A DNA stretch of 56,312 bases from VGJJ01 sp964480705 (GTDB lineage Archaea > Iainarchaeota > Iainarchaeia > Iainarchaeales > VGJJ01). How positions within the stretch are numbered: position 1 is the stretch's first letter; every line of letters begins with the position of its first letter. The translations under genes were made by a program, and so were the position numbers. This document shows positions 1 through 8,707 of this stretch, in pieces. The notes under the pieces are model-generated. The model was not told where the DNA came from. It made no database searches and saw only the letters and a program-made list of their open reading frames with translations. The DNA is taken from contig CAYZPC010000007.1 of the NCBI GenBank assembly GCA_964480705.1, positions 1 through 56,312 of the forward strand, read 5' to 3'.

Positions 1-18
1 ATACCTCGGGGACGACCC

Positions 19-70
19 GCCGCCCTTTTAGAAAAAGGGCGAGCAAAATCGCAGCCGCCGATTGGCGGCA
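19..70 (+). repeat. Two-hairpin dispersed repeat, copy 1
   Basis: Positions 22-70 match the reverse complement of 33417-33465 at 46 of 49 positions by eye. The copy folds into two hairpins: a 9-bp stem at 21-41 (CGCCCTTTT / AAAAGGGCG, 3-base loop) and a 6-bp stem at 54-69 (GCCGCC / GGCGGC). It lies just downstream of the stop codon of the minus-strand gene ending at 84, so it could help terminate transcription. It may continue beyond the window edge. What family of element it belongs to is unknown. Confidence 0.75.
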
Positions 71-83
71 TGTCAATGGCGAA

Positions 84-764
84 TTACACGAGCGTGGCCA
101 CAAACATCAACACGACACCAATTAATGCCATGACGATGAAAATAATCACTGAATCAATGGTGAGAACGCTTCCAAAATTTACAATAAATAAAAACAAATC
201 CGCGAGCACGAACAACACACCAAATGCGAGCAAGGCCATTGAAATCATTCGGTTTTGGTTTCCGACGCCGCGCAACTTTATTTCATCCTGGTCGACTTTG
301 ACTTGCTGAACATCTTTTCCTAACTCATTCACGCGCACGCGAATTCGTTCGGCAAGGTCGGTGAATTTTGTCACCGTATCGCTGGTTTGTGTTTCAAAAT
401 TTCGGCGCTGCATAGAGAGTTGGTTCTCATACGCTTCCAAATCTTTCTTCACCGTTTCTGCCATCCCTTTGGTGGAAGCTTGCACTGCGGCTTGGGCCTG
501 CTGCTGAACAAATGCATTCAAGTTCTGTTTCTCCGCATCCACATCCTGTTTGACAATTTTAGAAATTTCACTGCGCAACAAGGCAAACGTATCGGCCTGC
601 GCGAGCAAGAGCAAACGCTGCGCCTTCTGAGGTTCTACACCCAACTGCTGCAAGGTTTGAAGAATTTTCTGCTCGGATTCGCCCTCGCGAACCATGGTTT
701 GAATAATCTCAATAATTGAAGGCTCGCTGCCGGGAGAAGAAGGTTGAGAAGGAGGGGCAGGCAT
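84..764 (-). CDS. Hypothetical coiled-coil protein with two C-terminal membrane segments
   Basis: 226 residues. A short proline/serine-rich start is followed by a helical region (about 15-55) and a long charged, glutamine-rich helical stretch (about 55-165) that looks like a coiled coil. Two hydrophobic segments close the protein, about 172-195 and 200-226. The topology suggests a cytoplasmic coiled-coil domain anchored by a membrane hairpin. The start codon overlaps the stop of the upstream membrane protein (TGATG arrangement), so the two are probably translated together. I do not recognise the family; function unknown. Confidence 0.75.
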   Translation of the reverse strand: MPAPPSQPSSPGSEPSIIEIIQTMVREGESEQKILQTLQQLGVEPQKAQRLLLLAQADTFALLRSEISKIVKQDVDAEKQNLNAFVQQQAQAAVQASTKGMAETVKKDLEAYENQLSMQRRNFETQTSDTVTKFTDLAERIRVRVNELGKDVQQVKVDQDEIKLRGVGNQNRMISMALLAFGVLFVLADLFLFIVNFGSVLTIDSVIIFIVMALIGVVLMFVATLV

Positions 765-1513
765 CAGGCATCACTTCCATTGGCATCAGCATTCATATCG
801 GGAGAGGGTGTTTGAATTCCATTCGTGTCGGTGCCCGGGAGCACTAACACCGTGTATTCGTGCTCAATCAGCACATCCGAGGAAGTGAAGACGCGTATTT
901 TAAATGAGAGGTCTTGACGCGCAACTAAAGGAGTAAAGGAAAGCGACACAGTGCTATCCGCCTGAGGAGAAATACCCCAATCCTGCACAGGGGGGTTTTC
1001 GCCCCACGCTGAATCGTTTAATTCGAGCGACACGGAAACAATATGGGAAAAGGAATCTTTGCTGCGGCCCGTCAGACGCACGGAAACGGGTTTATGCTGC
1101 GTACCCACGGGATCAACCTCAATGGTAGCGGAAAGAGCAGGAGTGGCGCTGCTGGAAGTTCCAGCCGGCAAAATGAGTTCGCGACTCAAATGATAGGGTG
1201 CGGACACGTGAATGGTGTACGAGTCATTTTCAACAAAATGAGGGTCCAATTCAACCGCGCGCGATTCGCCGGGGAGAAGAATATCTATGGACTGCACACC
1301 CGTTTCTTGGTTGGAGACGCGGTAGGATAGAGAGATGTGGCGGATGGCGTGAACAGAATCATTCACCACCAGAACTTTTCCGGTTGGATCAGTGGGGTCG
1401 GGAACAACATTAAGACCCGTGTTGAAAAACAAAAAATAGATGAGACTACCACCAAACGCGAGCAAGACGACAGCCATGACTTTCATAATTTTTTGGCGGC
1501 GAAGCTCATTCAT
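764..1513 (-). CDS. Hypothetical membrane-anchored extracytoplasmic protein
   Basis: 249 residues. A basic start is followed by one hydrophobic segment at about 11-32 (uncleaved anchor or signal peptide). The rest is hydrophilic, rich in Ser, Thr, Val and Asp, with alternating beta-type patterns resembling one or two Ig-like/beta-sandwich domains. The tail (about 230-249) is low complexity, Asp/Asn/Ala rich. A TATA-like box (gtatttaa, about 1534-1541) sits near 24 bases upstream of the ATG, supporting this start and a leaderless mRNA. It heads a two-gene operon with the coiled-coil membrane protein. No family recognised; a surface or envelope role is inference. Confidence 0.75.
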   Translation of the reverse strand: MNELRRQKIMKVMAVVLLAFGGSLIYFLFFNTGLNVVPDPTDPTGKVLVVNDSVHAIRHISLSYRVSNQETGVQSIDILLPGESRAVELDPHFVENDSYTIHVSAPYHLSRELILPAGTSSSATPALSATIEVDPVGTQHKPVSVRLTGRSKDSFSHIVSVSLELNDSAWGENPPVQDWGISPQADSTVSLSFTPLVARQDLSFKIRVFTSSDVLIEHEYTVLVLPGTDTNGIQTPSPDMNADANGSDA

Positions 1514-1569
1514 GCACGGAAAAAGAAAAGCGCGTATTTAAGGGAAATGGAAAGAGAGAGAAAAAGGGA

Positions 1570-2331
1570 TTATTTTTTGGCGGGAGCAATACCATTCTGC
1601 CAATCCTGAATAAGTTTAATGGCAGCCGCGTGCGTGTCGGGAACACCGCCGCGCTGCATTTTATTCCAGTGGCGCGCCAGAGATTCTAATTGTTCATCCC
1701 CATCGCCGCGAACACTCACACCGTAGGTGCGGACAATCCACTCTTTCCAATACGGGTGGTCGGGAAGCCATTCTAATAATTCCATGGCGAGCGTGTCCAC
1801 ATCTTTCAACTGATTCACACTCTTCGCGTTGAAAATCATGAGCTTAAAGTTGTCTCGCTCATCAATGGGAATCACGCCGGGCGTGTCAATCAGATACACA
1901 TCTTCTTTCAACTTCACAAACGATTTTCCGCGCGTGAAACCGGCTTGCTTTGAAGTGGGGGCAGCGTGCCTTCCGCTCAACGCGTTAATCACGCTCGACT
2001 TTCCGGCGTTGGGGTAGCCAATCACCGCAATTTTTCCCCCTTTTTCTAAACGCGAAAATAATAATGAGCGCAAACGGTTAATGTTTTTTTTAGGCGCACA
2101 CGAAATGGGAATGGAATCCACTTCCTCGCGTTTGAATTCATCGGACGCGGGATTTTTTCCGTGCAACAAGTCCATTTTATTTAGCACAATAATGAACGGA
2201 ATTTTTTTTCGATTGAGAAATTGTTCCATTTCGGCATTGCGCATGTACGCGGCAAAACGCGCGTCAACGATTTCTAACACCAAATCAGCATCTTTAACAG
2301 CTTCAAAGGCGTGGCGAAAGAGGGAGGACAT
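1570..2331 (-). CDS. Circularly permuted GTPase (YlqF/RbgA/YawG-like)
   Basis: 253 residues. The G motifs appear in permuted order: G4 NKMD at about 51-54, then G1 GYPNAGKSS at about 105-113, then G3 DTPG at about 149-152. This order is diagnostic of the YlqF/YawG class of GTPases, whose studied members act in large ribosomal subunit maturation. The C-terminal helical domain (about 170-250) matches the usual layout. It lies 12 bases downstream of the peptidyl-tRNA hydrolase gene, so the two are probably co-transcribed; both serve translation. Class assignment is firm; the exact substrate is inferred. Confidence 0.88.
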   Translation of the reverse strand: MSSLFRHAFEAVKDADLVLEIVDARFAAYMRNAEMEQFLNRKKIPFIIVLNKMDLLHGKNPASDEFKREEVDSIPISCAPKKNINRLRSLLFSRLEKGGKIAVIGYPNAGKSSVINALSGRHAAPTSKQAGFTRGKSFVKLKEDVYLIDTPGVIPIDERDNFKLMIFNAKSVNQLKDVDTLAMELLEWLPDHPYWKEWIVRTYGVSVRGDGDEQLESLARHWNKMQRGGVPDTHAAAIKLIQDWQNGIAPAKK

Positions 2332-2343
2332 ACTCTCAACTTG

Positions 2344-2694
2344 CTACAAGAGCTTTAAATGACCCGTGTATTTTTTGAGGTCATTTTCGGACGCGGGACC
2401 AATGCCAATGCACGTTTTCGTGTTGGGGGCAATTTGCGTGTGGCCGGCATCGGTGATGAGTGCAGTGGGAAATTTGTTTTTCACTTGCTCGAAAAGCTGG
2501 AGAAGTTCTTTTTCAGTGTCAACTTTACACACGATTTTTTGCATGCCCTCATCCAACCATTCTTGGTATTCGTTTCCCCATTTTCGTTCCTGGGATTTCA
2601 AAAAAGCAGCAATGGAAGCGTGCGCGGCTTGTGCACATGTTTTTCCGGTTCCCATTTTGAGGTCTTTTCGAACCACGATGACTTGCGTGTACAT
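2344..2694 (-). CDS. pth2: Peptidyl-tRNA hydrolase Pth2
   Basis: 116 residues, the usual length of archaeal Pth2, which cleaves peptidyl-tRNA released from stalled ribosomes. The N-terminal strand ends in VVRKDLKMGTGKTCAQAAHA, a Pth2 signature; the Asp in VITDAGHTQIAPNT-type context (about residues 90-103) and the IGIGP stretch near the C-terminus also fit. I take ATG at 2694 rather than a GTG at 2709 because a TATA-like box (gtttaaa on the + strand, about 2716-2722) lies about 25 bases upstream of the ATG, as in other leaderless genes here. First gene of an operon with the permuted GTPase. Confidence 0.93.
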   Translation of the reverse strand: MYTQVIVVRKDLKMGTGKTCAQAAHASIAAFLKSQERKWGNEYQEWLDEGMQKIVCKVDTEKELLQLFEQVKNKFPTALITDAGHTQIAPNTKTCIGIGPASENDLKKYTGHLKLL

Positions 2695-2756
2695 GACAAA
2701 AACTCTCACGACGCGAGTTTAAAGGGGCTTCCATCGCCTGGAGAAAAAAATGTCAC

Positions 2757-3167
2757 TTACTGGTCGGGGCGATAAATTTCCGTGTCTGCGTTGGAAGCAT
2801 TCTGAGAGGCTTCGGTTTGAGCTGGAGAAGACATTACTTCGCCATCGCCCATCTTTACCCCGCGCAGGGTGACGGTTTTGGTGATGCCATTCTCATCCCA
2901 CAAGGAAGAAAACTTCTTGGCTTCGTGCATGCCTAACCATAATTGTCGCTCGGTGGGGTGCTCATATCCTTTGAGAGTGTACATGCGGTTGTACGCCAGG
3001 AGAATGCGGTCCCCTTGAATGGCTTTAATCGTGAAAAGAGGAGAACCGTCTTTCAATAACTCAATGGCTTCTCCCTCGTTAACGGTAAAACTTTTGGTTT
3101 CGCGCTTCTTGGCAAAAGGAGGCTTCCAATCCTGTGCTAATGATTCAACTTCAACGACGGCGTGCAT
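2757..3167 (-). CDS. Hypothetical protein
   Basis: 136 residues. Soluble, mixed alpha/beta pattern in the first 110 residues; the last 25 or so are low complexity (Ser, Ala, Thr, Asn), a likely disordered tail. No cysteines and no membrane segment. No family recognised. It is divergent from nurA, with about 137 bases between start codons; a strong palindromic TATA-like stretch (atatataag, about 3230-3238) lies nearer nurA. It is convergent with nothing: pth2 follows downstream on the same strand after 62 bases. Confidence 0.7.
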   Translation of the reverse strand: MHAVVEVESLAQDWKPPFAKKRETKSFTVNEGEAIELLKDGSPLFTIKAIQGDRILLAYNRMYTLKGYEHPTERQLWLGMHEAKKFSSLWDENGITKTVTLRGVKMGDGEVMSSPAQTEASQNASNADTEIYRPDQ

Positions 3168-3304
3168 AAAGACTCAACCCCTGTACTTTCAAAACAACCC
3201 TGAGCGGATTGGAAGGATTACGGTTTCAAGATATATAAGCTTAGAGTACCCGTTCGGCGGGAAGGTTCCTGAGGGTTTAAAGCGAGAAAACACGTTCAAC
3301 ACGT

Positions 3305-4387
3305 ATGGGCTTCCTCCAACTCCTCGAAAGTGCCATCACCTACATTCAGGGCGTGCAGCGGAGGCATGACTATTTGGGCCTCACTCTGCGAGAAAATGGA
3401 AAAAGGGGAGTGAACGCACACCACGGGGAAAAGACTCTCGAAAAGAATGTGGCAGAGGGCATTGAGATCATTCAAAATAAAGGAAAAATAGTGGGAGTGG
3501 ACAGTGGGTTTGCGGGGCAATCATTTTACTCCTTAGATTTAATGCTTTTGCGCACGGTGGGAACGTGCTTTACGTATGAGGAAGGAAAACTGGCGCGCGC
3601 GACGTATCATCCAGAAACCAATACGCTGCCGGAACCCATCATTAACACGCAAGGGTTGGAACGCGAGGACTTTCACAAATTTGTATCATTGACACGACAA
3701 CAAGCGGAAGTAAAATGTGCCACGGAAATGATTGAAAAAGAAAAACCCAACGCGTGCTTCATGGATGGAAGCTTGATTTTACACCCGAATGATAAACCGA
3801 GTACGGACTCATTGTTGAAAAAAGAATATGAAAAAACAATTGCAGCATATGTAAAATTATATCACACCGCGGAGAAAAATAATTGCTTACTGATTGGAGC
3901 GATTGAGGATTCACGCTCAACAAGATTAGCAGAAATGATGCACGAACAACAACTCATTACGATGGAAAAAAATGAAACACTATCGGATGTTTCTCTGTTA
4001 GACAAAGCACTGCACGCGGGGGAACGAAGCATGGTTTTTTCCCTCGCGGAAAAAATAGACAAACATGCCATATTGAATGACTTTCCCCCCGAATGGGCGG
4101 GGCAACTATTCGCGTGCTACATCAAACCCTCACAGTGGGACTATCCCTTGCGCGTGGAATTTGTTTCTACACCCGAAAAAGCAGCAGCGAAAGCAAATGA
4201 AGCAAGTTCAGTGGCACTAGCGCAGAGCCGAATGCACAAAGAGTATGCGTTTCCATCCGTGCTCATTGAAGCGGATTTGAGAGCGGGACTCAAACCAGCG
4301 GAAGTAGAATTGGTGAGCGATAAAATTTTGAGCAAACTGGGAAGACACACGCTGCGAATGAAGCGAAGGGATCGACGACCGTTTTAG
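3305..4387 (+). CDS. nurA: NurA-domain DNA repair nuclease
   Basis: 360 residues. The NurA fold is an RNase H-like 5'-3' exonuclease that works with the HerA translocase in DNA end resection. The first metal-binding motif is VGVDSGF at about 64-70 (Asp66), and a second acidic motif, CFMDGSLI, lies at about 150-157. A further Asp/Glu cluster follows. HerA is encoded less than 1 kb away. The stop codon abuts the stop codon of the convergent phosphoribosyltransferase-like gene with no spacer. Start is the ATG after a TATA box at about 3230; the leader would be about 45 bases. Confidence 0.88.
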   Translation: MGFLQLLESAITYIQGVQRRHDYLGLTLRENGKRGVNAHHGEKTLEKNVAEGIEIIQNKGKIVGVDSGFAGQSFYSLDLMLLRTVGTCFTYEEGKLARATYHPETNTLPEPIINTQGLEREDFHKFVSLTRQQAEVKCATEMIEKEKPNACFMDGSLILHPNDKPSTDSLLKKEYEKTIAAYVKLYHTAEKNNCLLIGAIEDSRSTRLAEMMHEQQLITMEKNETLSDVSLLDKALHAGERSMVFSLAEKIDKHAILNDFPPEWAGQLFACYIKPSQWDYPLRVEFVSTPEKAAAKANEASSVALAQSRMHKEYAFPSVLIEADLRAGLKPAEVELVSDKILSKLGRHTLRMKRRDRRPF

Positions 4388-5251
4388 TTATCGCGGTTTG
4401 TGCATGGGCAGGCGACCAAGGCCGCGCTGCGTGCGTTTAGTTATGCGAAAATGCTTGTAACTAGTCTTTTCACTGATATGCTGATTCCAAATAGATTGAA
4501 TATCCTCAAAAAGTTGAGCACGCCCCTCGATGGCTTGGCGTGACAAACCTAAACCCGGCCGAAGCACGGTGCGTCGAATACGAGTGAGAAATGTTTTTTT
4601 TGGAGCAATGAGCGGCTGTAAAAAAAATGGGGAATCGGTGGTGAACAACCAAGGGACTTCAACCTCCGTAATTCGACCTTCGCGGAGGAGGCGCAAATAA
4701 TCACTGCTCTTCTGAGAAACCTTTTGATGTTTAGTGGTGACGCTAAAAGTACGAAGACTGGCATTCCAACTGTGCTCGCGAATTAGCTGATCGATGAGGC
4801 GATAATGGGTTGAAACTGAACCCCCGGAAAACGCTTCATCGATTAGAAAAATAGATTTGTGTCTCTTTCCATTTTTAGTGCCAAATACGCGGCTAATCAT
4901 ATCATCCAACTCACGCTTCTTCTGGCGAGGAGTCATGGACTCCTCGAATTGAGGGGGGAGGGACTCATACATGTTTTTTCGCTCCACTTTATGCTGCTCG
5001 CCTGTGCGGGGATAAACAATAAGAGGAATTAAGGAAGATTTTTTCTCTAAACTTGCAATGAGTCGAATCGTTTTTACAATGGGCTCGGCACCGCGCAAAG
5101 GGGCAATTATCACATCTGGACGCTCCACCACGATGTGGCGATACAACTCGTAACAGGCGCGATAGAAGTAAGTGAGTTCGTGGAGTGAATACGGATGTTT
5201 AGCCAACTCGCGAAATTGTTTTTTATTCACGCGACGGGGCTCGGAAGACAT
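4388..5251 (-). CDS. Phosphoribosyltransferase-fold protein between nurA and herA
   Basis: 287 residues. Two features resemble type I phosphoribosyltransferases: a pyrophosphate-loop-like APLRGAEP at about 50-57 and a PRPP-loop-like IFLIDEAFSGGS at about 134-145, in which the usual Asp-Asp is Asp-Glu and Thr-Gly-Gly is Ser-Gly-Gly. The C-terminal third is basic and Arg-rich. A TATA-like box (tattaaaa, about 5271-5278) lies about 25 bases upstream of the ATG. It is divergent from herA and convergent with nurA. The substrate cannot be told; a role in the repair locus or in nucleotide supply is inference. The altered loop leaves catalysis uncertain. Confidence 0.7.
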   Translation of the reverse strand: MSSEPRRVNKKQFRELAKHPYSLHELTYFYRACYELYRHIVVERPDVIIAPLRGAEPIVKTIRLIASLEKKSSLIPLIVYPRTGEQHKVERKNMYESLPPQFEESMTPRQKKRELDDMISRVFGTKNGKRHKSIFLIDEAFSGGSVSTHYRLIDQLIREHSWNASLRTFSVTTKHQKVSQKSSDYLRLLREGRITEVEVPWLFTTDSPFFLQPLIAPKKTFLTRIRRTVLRPGLGLSRQAIEGRAQLFEDIQSIWNQHISEKTSYKHFRITKRTQRGLGRLPMHKPR

Positions 5252-5341
5252 GAAAAACTAATTCGTTATGAGTATTAAAACAAAGCCCGGCGCCCCGCCC
5301 CCCATACCCTTAAAACAGTACAAAACGTATGTGGAAAATAT

Positions 5342-6895
5342 ATGCCCGAAAAACAGGAAGAAATGGGAACGGTAGTGTCCAACCTGGAAGGACCATCCCC
5401 CAGCCAAGTGGATTTTGTCGTGTTAAATGGAAAAGTGCACCGCGGGCAGTTTGTGGAAATACCCTACTCGGAAGGAACCCTCATGGGAATGGTTTCTAAC
5501 GTGTTGAAAACAAACAAATACTTTGAACGCGCCGATGCAGTAAAGGAATTTGAGGCACAGGGAACTAAATTGTTTGAACAATTTCCCGTGCACGATTGGG
5601 AATATGTGATGGCACAAACGGTGCCATTGGGAGTGTTTGTGGAAAATAGGTTCAAACGCACCACATTTCCCCCCAGCCCGGGAAGCAAAGTGTATAATGC
5701 CAACGCGGAACACATTCGAAAATTCTTAGGATTGGATGAAGAGAAAGGATTGCAATTGGGCACGCTAGAGTTTCACCCTGTGGAAGTAAAATTGAATTTA
5801 TCTAAATTATTGCAGAAACATTTAGCGATTTTAGCGATGAGCGGTGCGGGAAAATCACACACGGTGTCCTGCTTGTTGGAAGAACTTTTATCTCGGAAAA
5901 AAGAACACGGGAGAGTAGCAATCGTAGCATTTGATGTACATGGCGAATACACTAATTTTGCCGAACCCGTGACGGATGAAAAATACACGGATTATTCCAG
6001 CCAAACACGATTGATTCGGGCGCGGGATTTGAGAATAGGGGTGCCGAAAGTGTCATTGGGAACATTCTCCGCATTATTACCCAACGCATCCCCTGCGCAA
6101 AAAAGGGAATTGGGAAAAGTCATTCAACACTTGCAACAAAAAATGAAAGATGGACAAGGACCGTATGATTTGAATGACATTCGGCATGCGCTCGTGGATG
6201 AATTGAATGGAAAGGATGCAAAAGAAAGCGTGATAACTGCCCTCATTGGATGGTTGCATGAGTTGGAAGACCTTCAATTGTTTGGAAAAGCAGACAATCC
6301 TGCGTTATTGGATTTGGTACAGCCGGGAGTGTTGACGGTAGTGGATTTATCGGATATTATTCACCAGCACAAGAAGCAAGTGATTGTGGCGTATTTGTCG
6401 CAGCGGTTGTTTTACGAACGAAGAAGCAAAAAAATTCCCCCCGTGACCATTGTATTAGAAGAGGCGCACAATTTCATCCCCAACCAATCGAGCAAAAATG
6501 AATCCATTGCAAAGGGAATAATGCGCACGATTGCGCGCGAAGGACGAAAGTTTGGAGTGAGCTTGTGTCTCATCTCGCAGCGACCCATACAACTGGACAC
6601 CACGACATTATCGCAATGCAACACGCAACTCTTACTGCGCATCACCAATCCATATGATATCAAACACATTGGAGAAAGCGCTGAAGGATTATCCGCGGAA
6701 AGTTTGGGAATGCTGACCGCTCTGAAAGTGGGAGAAGGATTGTTAATCGGAGAAGCGGTGAACGCGCCCACGTTTTTCAAAGTAAGGCAGCGAAAATCAC
6801 AACCCTCACGACACGAAGGAAGCTTGGAACACGCGGCACAATCCTACGAGGAAAACGAAGCCAAAAATAGAAAAGAAACGGAAGATTTGTTGTAA
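5342..6895 (+). CDS. herA: HerA hexameric DNA translocase/helicase
   Basis: 517 residues, typical HerA length. The N-terminal beta-rich HAS-barrel spans about 1-130. Walker A is SGAGKS at about 167-172, and Walker B with its catalytic Glu pair is IVLEEAHNF at about 370-378. A sensor/arginine region follows (AREGRKFG, LISQRP). HerA is an FtsK-like ATPase that, with NurA, resects DNA ends alongside Mre11-Rad50. A TATA-like box (ttaaaa, about 5311-5316) precedes the ATG by about 28 bases. A 21-base A-run begins within the stop codon. Confidence 0.93.
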   Translation: MPEKQEEMGTVVSNLEGPSPSQVDFVVLNGKVHRGQFVEIPYSEGTLMGMVSNVLKTNKYFERADAVKEFEAQGTKLFEQFPVHDWEYVMAQTVPLGVFVENRFKRTTFPPSPGSKVYNANAEHIRKFLGLDEEKGLQLGTLEFHPVEVKLNLSKLLQKHLAILAMSGAGKSHTVSCLLEELLSRKKEHGRVAIVAFDVHGEYTNFAEPVTDEKYTDYSSQTRLIRARDLRIGVPKVSLGTFSALLPNASPAQKRELGKVIQHLQQKMKDGQGPYDLNDIRHALVDELNGKDAKESVITALIGWLHELEDLQLFGKADNPALLDLVQPGVLTVVDLSDIIHQHKKQVIVAYLSQRLFYERRSKKIPPVTIVLEEAHNFIPNQSSKNESIAKGIMRTIAREGRKFGVSLCLISQRPIQLDTTTLSQCNTQLLLRITNPYDIKHIGESAEGLSAESLGMLTALKVGEGLLIGEAVNAPTFFKVRQRKSQPSRHEGSLEHAAQSYEENEAKNRKETEDLL

Positions 6896-6914
6896 AAAAA
6901 AAAAAAAAAAAAAA
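6894..6914. repeat. Poly-A homopolymer, 21 bases
   Basis: An uninterrupted run of 21 A starts inside the herA TAA stop. On the plus strand it is an A-run, not the T-run expected of an archaeal terminator for herA; the T-run would be on the opposite strand, where no gene runs toward it. It may be slippage-prone, and its exact length may be a sequencing artefact. Confidence 0.9.
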
Positions 6915-7071
6915 CATTTTTGTGCGCTATAACGAAATTGGAAGTTATGTATCATACTTATAGATAACTTTGGTTTTGGTTGCGTGTTTTTGAAAATAGT
7001 TTTCTCGGAACCAACGGCGGTTTACCCTTTGCACAACGATATAGTGCGACGCGCACACGAGTATTCTTTGT

Positions 7072-8376
7072 ATGTCTCCCAATACATACTCCTTAACGGC
7101 AGTGTCGGCCCGCGATGAACGCAAAACCATTGATGTTACTTTTACAAACTCACACACGAAAAAAATCAAACCCTTTCCCTTTTTCCCTTCTTTTTATCTC
7201 CCCCGCACTTCCACTACTCCATTTGAAAAAATTCTCGAAACCATTTCACGCCCGCCGCTGCAAACCATTTCACATGAATACTCTACGCAAGTTATTTGCG
7301 GAACATGGAGAGAATTGAAACAGGTGGCGCAACACATTCACACTAACACCAATTATTTTCCTCAACTCATTGAACCCGAGAGACAATTTCTCCTCACGCA
7401 GAATTGGAGATACTTTCAATCATTTGATTCAACGCTCTCTCCGCTCAACGAAGCATTTTCAGACGTTCCCATTCCTGGATTAGCTGAACCATTATATGCC
7501 ACGCTCCACGGCGCACGTGCCCACAATCCCAAACTCGAACAGGAATTGCGCGAACGAATGGTAGTCAGTCACGAATTATTCCTCCCCTACACGGATGTGC
7601 CCCTTTCACCCAATGAACAACTTGAAACCCTTCTCGCCAACCACCTGTTTACCAACCACACTCCCCTCCCTTTGCAAAAAGGAAATTTTACAACGACTTC
7701 AACATGGTCGCACGCGCAACGTACCCGCGCGAATGAACTCATTTATCAAACCCCATTCGGAATAGGAGAAGGAAAATGCGAATGTTGTAAACCAACCAAT
7801 CTTTTCCACGCATCCTTACATGAAGGAAGCACCATTGACGCGCGCGTGACACAAGATGGAGTGTACATTCACACGAATGATAACGCATTAAGCCAAAGAT
7901 ATCATGAAAAACATTCAGGAAAAGAAAAACGACTCGCCCGCCAAAAAGAATTTGGACTCTCAACATGTCCCATTGGACCCTTGTTCCGAAATGAAACCAT
8001 TTCCCTCTCACTCAACGAGGCGCGAAATGAAATCAAACAAGGAACGCTCTCCGGAGAAATCAACCTCGCGCATGCATATTGGAAATGCTCCAAACAACCC
8101 TTCCTGCTTGAAAAAATAAACCAAAACCTCTCCACGCGAGCACAAATACATGACGTGCGCCAAAACGCGCTCACGCAGCCTTACTTAACACAATTCCAGC
8201 TCGCCTACACCGCGCAAGTGCAGAAGGACCCGCTTGTACAATTGCATACACTCGCCGCACGCCGAACCAAGGAATGGGCACTCAACCTGGGAAACCACCT
8301 CATTTTCCATTCTACACCGTGGAGAGAAGCCACCCACGCCCAACTCGTCGAAAAGGCCGTTTTAGGCTCAAATTGA
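7072..8376 (+). CDS. Unknown conserved-looking protein between herA and rpoK
   Basis: 434 residues. The first 120 residues weakly recall the N-terminal domain of family B DNA polymerases: a short beta strand, a PFFPSFYLP segment at about 35-43 like the R-P-Y-F/I-Y motif, and PERQFLL at about 106-112. No exonuclease or polymerase motifs follow. A CECC cluster sits at about 236-239 with one more Cys near 305, so metal binding is possible. The C-terminal half is helical. A TATA-like box (gatatag, about 7038-7044) lies about 30 bases before the ATG. Function unknown; the polymerase resemblance is only a suggestion. Confidence 0.75.
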   Translation: MSPNTYSLTAVSARDERKTIDVTFTNSHTKKIKPFPFFPSFYLPRTSTTPFEKILETISRPPLQTISHEYSTQVICGTWRELKQVAQHIHTNTNYFPQLIEPERQFLLTQNWRYFQSFDSTLSPLNEAFSDVPIPGLAEPLYATLHGARAHNPKLEQELRERMVVSHELFLPYTDVPLSPNEQLETLLANHLFTNHTPLPLQKGNFTTTSTWSHAQRTRANELIYQTPFGIGEGKCECCKPTNLFHASLHEGSTIDARVTQDGVYIHTNDNALSQRYHEKHSGKEKRLARQKEFGLSTCPIGPLFRNETISLSLNEARNEIKQGTLSGEINLAHAYWKCSKQPFLLEKINQNLSTRAQIHDVRQNALTQPYLTQFQLAYTAQVQKDPLVQLHTLAARRTKEWALNLGNHLIFHSTPWREATHAQLVEKAVLGSN

Positions 8377-8463
8377 ATAAAAGCCTCCAAAAACGCATTT
8401 TAGTGAATTTTATTTAACCCCCTCCAAAAGGGAAGAATACGCGTTTTCCACCCGTTCGAAGGT

Positions 8464-8475
8464 TGCTTTATATTC
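8464..8475 (+). promoter_or_regulatory. TATA box of rpoK
   Basis: The sequence ctttatattcg lies with its centre about 29 bases before the ATG at 8499. With the usual archaeal spacing this places transcription start at or next to the start codon, supporting a leaderless mRNA and the choice of 8499 over an in-frame start at 8463. Confidence 0.6.
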
Positions 8476-8498
8476 GTTTCCCAGCGGTTTTCTTCTAT

Positions 8499-8705
8499 AT
8501 GGCAACCATTACTCGCTTTGAACAAACCCGCATCATCGGAGCCCGAGCCCTCCAATTGGCCTTCGGCGCACCCGCCTTGCTCGTGGACAAAAAAGCGATT
8601 ACCCCCTATGATTTGGCCAAGGCCGAATTTGAGGGAAAAGTTATTCCATTATCGGTTATTCGAAACCTGCCCAACGGCCAACACATTCGAATTGAGGTGA
8701 ATTAA
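8499..8705 (+). CDS. rpoK: DNA-directed RNA polymerase subunit K (Rpb6/omega homologue)
   Basis: 68 residues. The core motif TRFEQTRIIGARALQLAFGA and the following PYDLAKAEF...GKVIPLSVIR are characteristic of RpoK, the small subunit that clamps the largest polymerase subunit. Its length fits the family. A longer in-frame start 36 bases upstream would add a hydrophobic stretch not seen in the family and would overlap the TATA box. It forms a pair with eS17, whose start codon is 2 bases after this stop codon, so both are surely co-transcribed. Confidence 0.95.
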   Translation: MATITRFEQTRIIGARALQLAFGAPALLVDKKAITPYDLAKAEFEGKVIPLSVIRNLPNGQHIRIEVN

Positions 8706-8707
8706 GC

